From: Devosia sp. XK-2
GTDB taxonomy: Bacteria > Pseudomonadota > Alphaproteobacteria > Rhizobiales > Devosiaceae
DNA: 64,000 nt
Direction: 5' to 3'
Assembly (NCBI RefSeq): GCF_037113415.1
Contig: NZ_CP146608.1
Coordinates: forward strand, 1 to 64,000
Positions 59,853 through 64,000 of this stretch are shown in pieces. A program made the translations under genes and the position numbers. The notes beneath the pieces were generated by a model. It saw nothing but the letters and a program-made list of their open reading frames with translations. It did not search any database and was not told the origin of the DNA. The first letter of the stretch is position 1. The number at the start of each line of letters is the position of its first letter.

Positions 59853-60470
59853 ATGTTAGCAGGTTTCCTTCAATATTCGCGCCGGATGCAGGAAATATTT
59901 GAAAGCGGTGCCATGCGCGCATACGCCTATGTGGTCGGGGCCGAAGGCGGTCCCGGTGCTGCCTTGATCGACATGGCCCATGGTCTGGGCTTTGCCGGCG
60001 TGGCGCCATTTTCGACTATCGCCCAGGCCGAACAGCAAATCCAGATTACCCCGGTTTGTTTCTTTCTGTTTGCCGCCACCGAAAGCCCCGAGAATCTGCG
60101 CGGCATTGCCGATGCCGTACGGTTCAGCACGGCGCGGCGGCTGCGTTTCTCGCCGCTGATCTATTTTGCCGAGAGCCCTTCGGTCGAGGCCATCAGGGCC
60201 TGCCTGGATATGGGCTTTGACGATATCATCACCATGCCCTTCACGCGGCGGCGCGTGCTGGAGCGCGTGTCGCGGCAGGTGGGGCAAAGCCTGATCTATT
60301 ACGAAACGCCCAGCTATTTCGGGCCCGACCGGGGCGGACGCACCGGCCCGGAGAACCATCGGGACGACAATCGCGGTCCCGGTCAGGTCCGGCGGCTGGA
60401 AATCGTGCGCAGCCTGATCAACGGCATCAATGTCCTGCGCGACGATCATCTGGCGGCAAGCCCGGTGTGA
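59853..60470 (+). CDS. Receiver-like domain protein lacking the phospho-acceptor Asp
   Basis: A 205-residue protein. Residues about 20-145 follow the order of a CheY-like domain: YVVGAEGGPGAALIDMAHGL, then a strand where the phospho-Asp should be (PVCFFLFAATES has none), RFSPLIYFAESPSVEAIRAC, and LDMGFDDIITMPFTRRRVLE with Met in place of the conserved Lys. The tail carries YYETPSYFGPDRGGR, a pattern I associate with alphaproteobacterial receiver-like proteins, and ends in a helix. Start choice is uncertain; ATG 59886 or 59910 are alternatives. Confidence 0.65.
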   Translation: MLAGFLQYSRRMQEIFESGAMRAYAYVVGAEGGPGAALIDMAHGLGFAGVAPFSTIAQAEQQIQITPVCFFLFAATESPENLRGIADAVRFSTARRLRFSPLIYFAESPSVEAIRACLDMGFDDIITMPFTRRRVLERVSRQVGQSLIYYETPSYFGPDRGGRTGPENHRDDNRGPGQVRRLEIVRSLINGINVLRDDHLAASPV

Positions 60471-60583
60471 CCGGAATACAACGTTGCAATTATCAGATTT
60501 TTGCTGCGTCCGGGCCTATTCTCAATAAGCAGAAAATGGCCTAGCTTCGCGCCCATTGATCTCTCCTTGAGCACTTTACCAAA

Positions 60584-61756
60584 ATGCGATTCGGCCTTGC
60601 GCTGCCGCCCCAGATCAAGGTCTTCGGGGCCTTCTTTGTTTATTCGTTCTGCATGGGCTCCATGTTCCCCCGCCTGCCCGATATTCAGCAGGCCATGGGC
60701 GTGGGCGAGGGGCAATTGGGTCTGGCCCTGATCGGCTCCGCCCTGGGCACTCTGATTTCCCTGACCTTTGCCGGGCGCTTCATTGAGGCTTTCGGCTATC
60801 GCCGCGTCCTTCTGGCGGCCATACCCTTGCTCGCCGTGCTCTACGCGGCCGCTGTGTGGGCCAATGGCCCGCTGGCCTTTTTCGTGGCTCTGGTTCCGGT
60901 GGGGCTGACCATCGGCTGCATCGAGATCATCATCAATATCGAGGCCGACCGGGTCGAGCATGCCATTGGTCGGCGCATCATGAGCCGTGCCCACGCCTTC
61001 TGGAGCCTGGGTTTCTTCTCGTCCGGCATGGTCGGTGCCTTCATCGCCCAGACCGGCCTCAGCCCGCAATTGCACCTGATGATCATGATCCCCGTGGTGC
61101 TGCTCGCAACACTGACCGTTCTCGGCCAGTTCCAGCCGGCGGCCCATCGCGCCGGCTCCAGCACCGATGAAACGCCGCGCCTCGCCAAGCCCACCCCGGC
61201 CATTATGGCGCTGGTTGCCGTGTGCCTCTCGGCCATGTTGATGGAGGGTGCGGGCATCGACTGGTCGGCCATTTATATGCGCAACATTTTTTCGGCAGAG
61301 CCCTTCTGGGCCGGCTTTGCCGTGGCCGTCGTTGCCGGGTCCCAGGCCTTTGCGCGCTTCTTTGCCGATGGCTTTGTCGACCGCTTAGGGCCGGTTCTGG
61401 TGGCGCGCATTCTGCTCACCATTCTGGGCGGCGGGGTGCTGCTGGCCTTTTTCGCGCCGTCGGCTTTTCTGGCCTATTGCGGCTTCGCCATGATCGGCAT
61501 CGGCTCGAGTGCCCTGTTCCCGCTGGCCATGTCGGCGGCCGCCCAGCAGACCGATCGCCCGGCGGCCATCAATGTTGCGGCCCTGGCGCAATTCTCCTTC
61601 ACCGCCTTCCTGCTCGGCCCGCCCCTTCTGGGCTTCATTGCCGAGCATTTCGGCATTCAGTGGACCTTTGGCGTCGGCTTCCCGCTGGTCCTGCTAGGCT
61701 TGGCAACGGCGCATGTGCTGGCCCCGCGCCCCATTATCAAGACGGTGACACCATGA
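60584..61756 (+). CDS. MFS transporter, YbjJ-like (paralogue 1)
   Basis: A 390-residue MFS protein with about twelve helices. Characteristic early motif MGSMFPRLPDIQQAMGVGEG, then QLGLALIGSALGTLISL and IIINIEADRVEHAIGRRIMS, and in the second half MEGAGIDWSAIYMRNIFSAE. These recur in the next MFS and mark YbjJ-type transporters. Substrate unknown. The stop overlaps the next start (ATGA). Confidence 0.88.
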   Translation: MRFGLALPPQIKVFGAFFVYSFCMGSMFPRLPDIQQAMGVGEGQLGLALIGSALGTLISLTFAGRFIEAFGYRRVLLAAIPLLAVLYAAAVWANGPLAFFVALVPVGLTIGCIEIIINIEADRVEHAIGRRIMSRAHAFWSLGFFSSGMVGAFIAQTGLSPQLHLMIMIPVVLLATLTVLGQFQPAAHRAGSSTDETPRLAKPTPAIMALVAVCLSAMLMEGAGIDWSAIYMRNIFSAEPFWAGFAVAVVAGSQAFARFFADGFVDRLGPVLVARILLTILGGGVLLAFFAPSAFLAYCGFAMIGIGSSALFPLAMSAAAQQTDRPAAINVAALAQFSFTAFLLGPPLLGFIAEHFGIQWTFGVGFPLVLLGLATAHVLAPRPIIKTVTP

Positions 61757-62946
61757 CCATTGCGCCTCAACACCGCATCTATGCGTGTTTCTTCTTCTTT
61801 GCCGTCACCACGGGCGCATTGATGGCGCGCCTGCCCGATATCCAGACGCATCTTGGGGTCTCCGAGGGCCAGCTTGGCCTCACCATGATCGGCATGTCCA
61901 TCGGCTCGCTGATCTCGCTCACCGTTGGTGCGCCGGTCATCGAACGCTTCGGTTTCCGCATCACGGCCTTTGTCACCACGCTTGGCCCGGCCATTCTGCT
62001 CGCGGTCATCCCCTGGCTGGACACCGCCCCGGCGGTCTTTGCCGTGCTTTTTGCCACCGGTCTTCTCTCCGGCGCTTTCGAGATCAATCTCAATGTCGAG
62101 ATCGACCGGCTCGAGGCCCAGTCCGGCAAGCGCTATATGAACCGGGCGCATGGCTTCTGGAGCGTCGGCTTTTTCTTCACCGCGCTTTTCGGCGCCATGA
62201 TCCGCCAATCCGGTCTGCCGGCAAGCTGGCACCTGGCCATCATCGCCGTGCTGATCGTCTTGATCGGCGGATGGCTGACGCTAGGCGCCACCAATGCACC
62301 CAGGCGGCCGGGCGAACATCAGGGCGAAGGGAGCCACAGCTTCGCCTTCCCCACCATTGGTCTCCTGCCGCTTTGCCTGATTGGTTTTGCCGCTTTCCTG
62401 GTGGAAGGCGCTGGCATCGACTGGTCTTCGATCTATATGCGTGACGTTTTCGCCGTTGAGCCGATTGTGGGCGGCATGGGGCTGACGCTTTTTGCCTTCT
62501 GCATGGCGGTGATGCGCCTCTCGGCCGATCCCATCGTTGCCCGCTATGGGCCGCGTCAGGTCGCCATGGTCATGCTCAGCTTTGCCAGCCTTGGCGCCCT
62601 CCTGGTCGGCATCGCCCCGACGCCCACCCTCGCCCTGATCGGTTTTGCGCTGATGGGGGCAGGCTGTTCGGCGGTCTATCCGCTGGCCGTTTCCGCCGCG
62701 GCCCAACGCACCGACCGCCCCTCGGCAGTCAATGTGGCGGCCATCGGCCAGGTCAGCTTCGTGGTTTTTTTCCTGGCGCCGCCATTGCTCGGCTTCGTTG
62801 CCGAATTTATCGATATCCGCGCCTCCTATCTGGTTTGTCTGCCCCTGCTGCTGGCCGGCCTGTGGGCATCGAGCTTTGCACTGGGGAGCAAAAAGCTCGA
62901 TACTCCTCCCGGCATGCCCGCAGAACCACTCGGACCCAATGGCTGA
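61753..62946 (+). CDS. MFS transporter, YbjJ-like (paralogue 2)
   Basis: A 397-residue MFS protein: MARLPDIQTHLGVSEGQLGL, TMIGMSIGSLISLTVG, NLNVEIDRLEAQSGKRYMNR, VEGAGIDWSSIYMRDVFAVE. It is clearly related to paralogue 1, with the same EGQLGL and EGAGIDWS motifs at matching places. ATG 61753 is preferred; the frame is open far upstream but runs across paralogue 1. It overlaps mmcB by eight bases. Confidence 0.9.
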   Translation: MTIAPQHRIYACFFFFAVTTGALMARLPDIQTHLGVSEGQLGLTMIGMSIGSLISLTVGAPVIERFGFRITAFVTTLGPAILLAVIPWLDTAPAVFAVLFATGLLSGAFEINLNVEIDRLEAQSGKRYMNRAHGFWSVGFFFTALFGAMIRQSGLPASWHLAIIAVLIVLIGGWLTLGATNAPRRPGEHQGEGSHSFAFPTIGLLPLCLIGFAAFLVEGAGIDWSSIYMRDVFAVEPIVGGMGLTLFAFCMAVMRLSADPIVARYGPRQVAMVMLSFASLGALLVGIAPTPTLALIGFALMGAGCSAVYPLAVSAAAQRTDRPSAVNVAAIGQVSFVVFFLAPPLLGFVAEFIDIRASYLVCLPLLLAGLWASSFALGSKKLDTPPGMPAEPLGPNG

Positions 62947-63403
62947 TCTGCCGCCAATCGTCGACCTTCGCCAATCGGCCACCGCGCTGCGTGTTCAGCG
63001 CGGGGTCATGCGCATGCTGCGCGAACGGCACGACATGGCCTGCTATGCCGAAGTGCCCCTGGCCAATGGCCGCCGGGCCGATGTGCTGGCGGTCGGTCCC
63101 AAGGGCGAAATCTGGATCGTCGAGATCAAATCGAGCCTCATTGATTTCCAGGTCGACCGGAAATGGCCCGAATATCGCGAATTTTCCGACAAGTTCTTTT
63201 TCGCCAAGCCGCCCGAACTGGATGCCGAAATCTTTCCCGAGAGCGAGGGGCTGATCGTGGCCGACGGGCATGACGGCGCCATCCTGCGCGACAGCCCCGA
63301 CACCCCACTCGCCCCCGCCCGCCGCAAGGCGCTCATGCTCAAGCTTGCCCGCATGGGCGCCGACCGCATCCATGTGTTGATGGATCCGGGCCCGAGGGCG
63401 TGA
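62939..63403 (+). CDS. mmcB: MmcB-family DNA repair protein
   Basis: A 154-residue PD-(D/E)XK nuclease-like protein. The core is CYAEVPLANGRRADVLAVGP with KGEIWIVEIKSS (Glu, Asp, Glu-x-Lys), then DKWPEYREFSD-like and FFFAKPPELDAEIFP. MmcB proteins are SOS-induced repair factors in Caulobacter-like bacteria. I saw no clear LexA box because the start lies inside the upstream gene. It sits between two MFS paralogues, with translational coupling to the first. Confidence 0.92.
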   Translation: MADLPPIVDLRQSATALRVQRGVMRMLRERHDMACYAEVPLANGRRADVLAVGPKGEIWIVEIKSSLIDFQVDRKWPEYREFSDKFFFAKPPELDAEIFPESEGLIVADGHDGAILRDSPDTPLAPARRKALMLKLARMGADRIHVLMDPGPRA

Positions 63404-63443
63404 CGGTCTTCCCTCAGGCGCGACAGTAGCTTAGACCCTGACC

Positions 63444-64000
63444 ATGCCATCCGCCCATTGGCGCATCATTGCGCTCTTCTTCACCCATGCCCTGGCCGCC
63501 GGTACCATTCACACCCGCATCCCCGATCTGCAATTGCTCATCGGCCTGTCCGAAGGCCAATTGGGTCTGGTGCTGATGGGGCAGCCGCTGGGCGCCCTGT
63601 CCATGTTCCTGTTCTCCAGCGCTATCATCGAGCGCTTCGGGCCGCGACGTATGATCCTCTGGCTCTTGCCCGGCGTGGTCATTACCGCGGCCCTGGCCAC
63701 CATATTGCTCAGCCCCTTTGCTCTGTTTGCCCTGCTCGCGCTCAACGGTATTGGCTTTTCGCTCACCAATATCGCCATGAATGTCGAGGCCGACCGCATC
63801 GAGGCGGCCACATCGGCTCGCGTCATGAATACCTGCCACGGCGCCTGGAGCGCGGGTTTCCTCATTACGTCCTTGCTTGGTGCTGGTCTGCGCGGTCTCG
63901 ACGTCGCCCCATCCATTCACCTTTGGGGCTTGGCGCCGCTGCTGATCGCGATGGTCTTCCTGGTGGTTCTGCCCATGCCAAACATGCCGCCGCGCCCGCA
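63444..64000 (+). CDS. MFS transporter, YbjJ-like (paralogue 3), cut by window end
   Basis: The frame opens at ATG 63444 (MPSAHWRIIALFFTHALAAG) and stays open to the end of the window, 185 codons. It has the family motifs TRIPDLQLLIGLSEGQLGL and FSLTNIAMNVEADRIEAATS, followed by NTCHGAWSAGFLITSLLGAG, at the same positions as paralogues 1 and 2. About half of the protein is seen; the rest lies beyond 64000. It starts 40 bases after the mmcB stop. Confidence 0.85.
   Translation, partial: MPSAHWRIIALFFTHALAAGTIHTRIPDLQLLIGLSEGQLGLVLMGQPLGALSMFLFSSAIIERFGPRRMILWLLPGVVITAALATILLSPFALFALLALNGIGFSLTNIAMNVEADRIEAATSARVMNTCHGAWSAGFLITSLLGAGLRGLDVAPSIHLWGLAPLLIAMVFLVVLPMPNMPPRP

Noticed and set aside
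61222-61752. N-terminal extension of MFS paralogue 2
   Set aside because: It overlaps paralogue 1 in a different frame and lacks membrane-helix character; the ATG at 61753 overlaps the previous stop in the usual ATGA way.

Overview
The window is GC-rich, gene-dense chromosomal DNA from an alphaproteobacterium, most likely of the order Hyphomicrobiales and Devosia-like. This placement is inference from gene content: dnaA, dnaN, recF and gyrB follow one another, and the window also carries a RegB/RegA redox pair, MmcB, CreA, DUF1127, DUF1236, DUF2852 and DUF1428 proteins, and palindromic REP-type repeats. No rRNA genes, CRISPR arrays, transposases or complete prophage were seen. The single tRNA gene, tRNA-Leu(UAA), is split by a group I intron.

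Layout. 1-7.1 kb: replication block dnaA (5' truncated by the window edge), a small periplasmic protein, dnaN, recF, gyrB. 7.1-20 kb: a hicA remnant with an intact hicB, a flavin monooxygenase, PBP1A with a repeat-rich tail, an L,D-transpeptidase, a YgjP-type metalloprotein, RegB/RegA, a beta-CASP MBL hydrolase and a solitary tail-fibre-like S74 protein. 20.0-20.8 kb: a gene-free stretch of REP-like palindromes. 20.8-24.3 kb: a Mn/Fe ABC transporter operon (sitABCD) behind a Fur-family-like palindrome.

24.5-33.1 kb is the most unusual part. Five close matches to the FNR/FixK box (TTGAY-N4-RTCAA) lie in 8.6 kb, in front of small stress-type genes: a 51-aa membrane protein, a universal stress protein, a CBS protein, a small WHxxH/CxC protein and Hsp20. 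An acyl-CoA synthetase/acetyltransferase has a weaker match. At least five genes here are visibly damaged by frameshift, nonsense mutation or truncation (USP, BON, CBS, host-attachment protein, Hsp20), while flanking genes are intact. I read it as an oxygen-responsive stress island undergoing decay. It also encodes two paralogous small proteins with a shared His/Cys motif that I cannot assign to a named family.

33.2-45 kb: an NlpC/P60-like protein with an ornithine cyclodeaminase homologue, the intron-bearing tRNA-Leu, an MFS exporter, then dctB-dctD and a TRAP transporter dctPQM with a sigma-54-type promoter, and two glycosyltransferases. 45-50 kb: a GntR-controlled ABC-2 exporter with a perfect palindromic operator, a TetR/VOC divergent pair and glutathione peroxidase. 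49-56 kb: DUF1236 protein, a cyclic-nucleotide-binding protein with a SelW-like protein, YegP-like protein, amino-acid ABC components without an ATPase, CreA, 1-Cys peroxiredoxin and an RlpA-like protein. 55.6-64 kb: three aldo/keto reductases with DUF1127 divergent from a LysR regulator, a receiver-like protein, and three related MFS transporters around mmcB (the last cut by the window end).

Many gene pairs overlap by 1-8 bases (sitABCD, ytr-type operon, regulators with their targets), which supports the operon calls. All assignments are by reading motifs in translated sequence; no database search was run.
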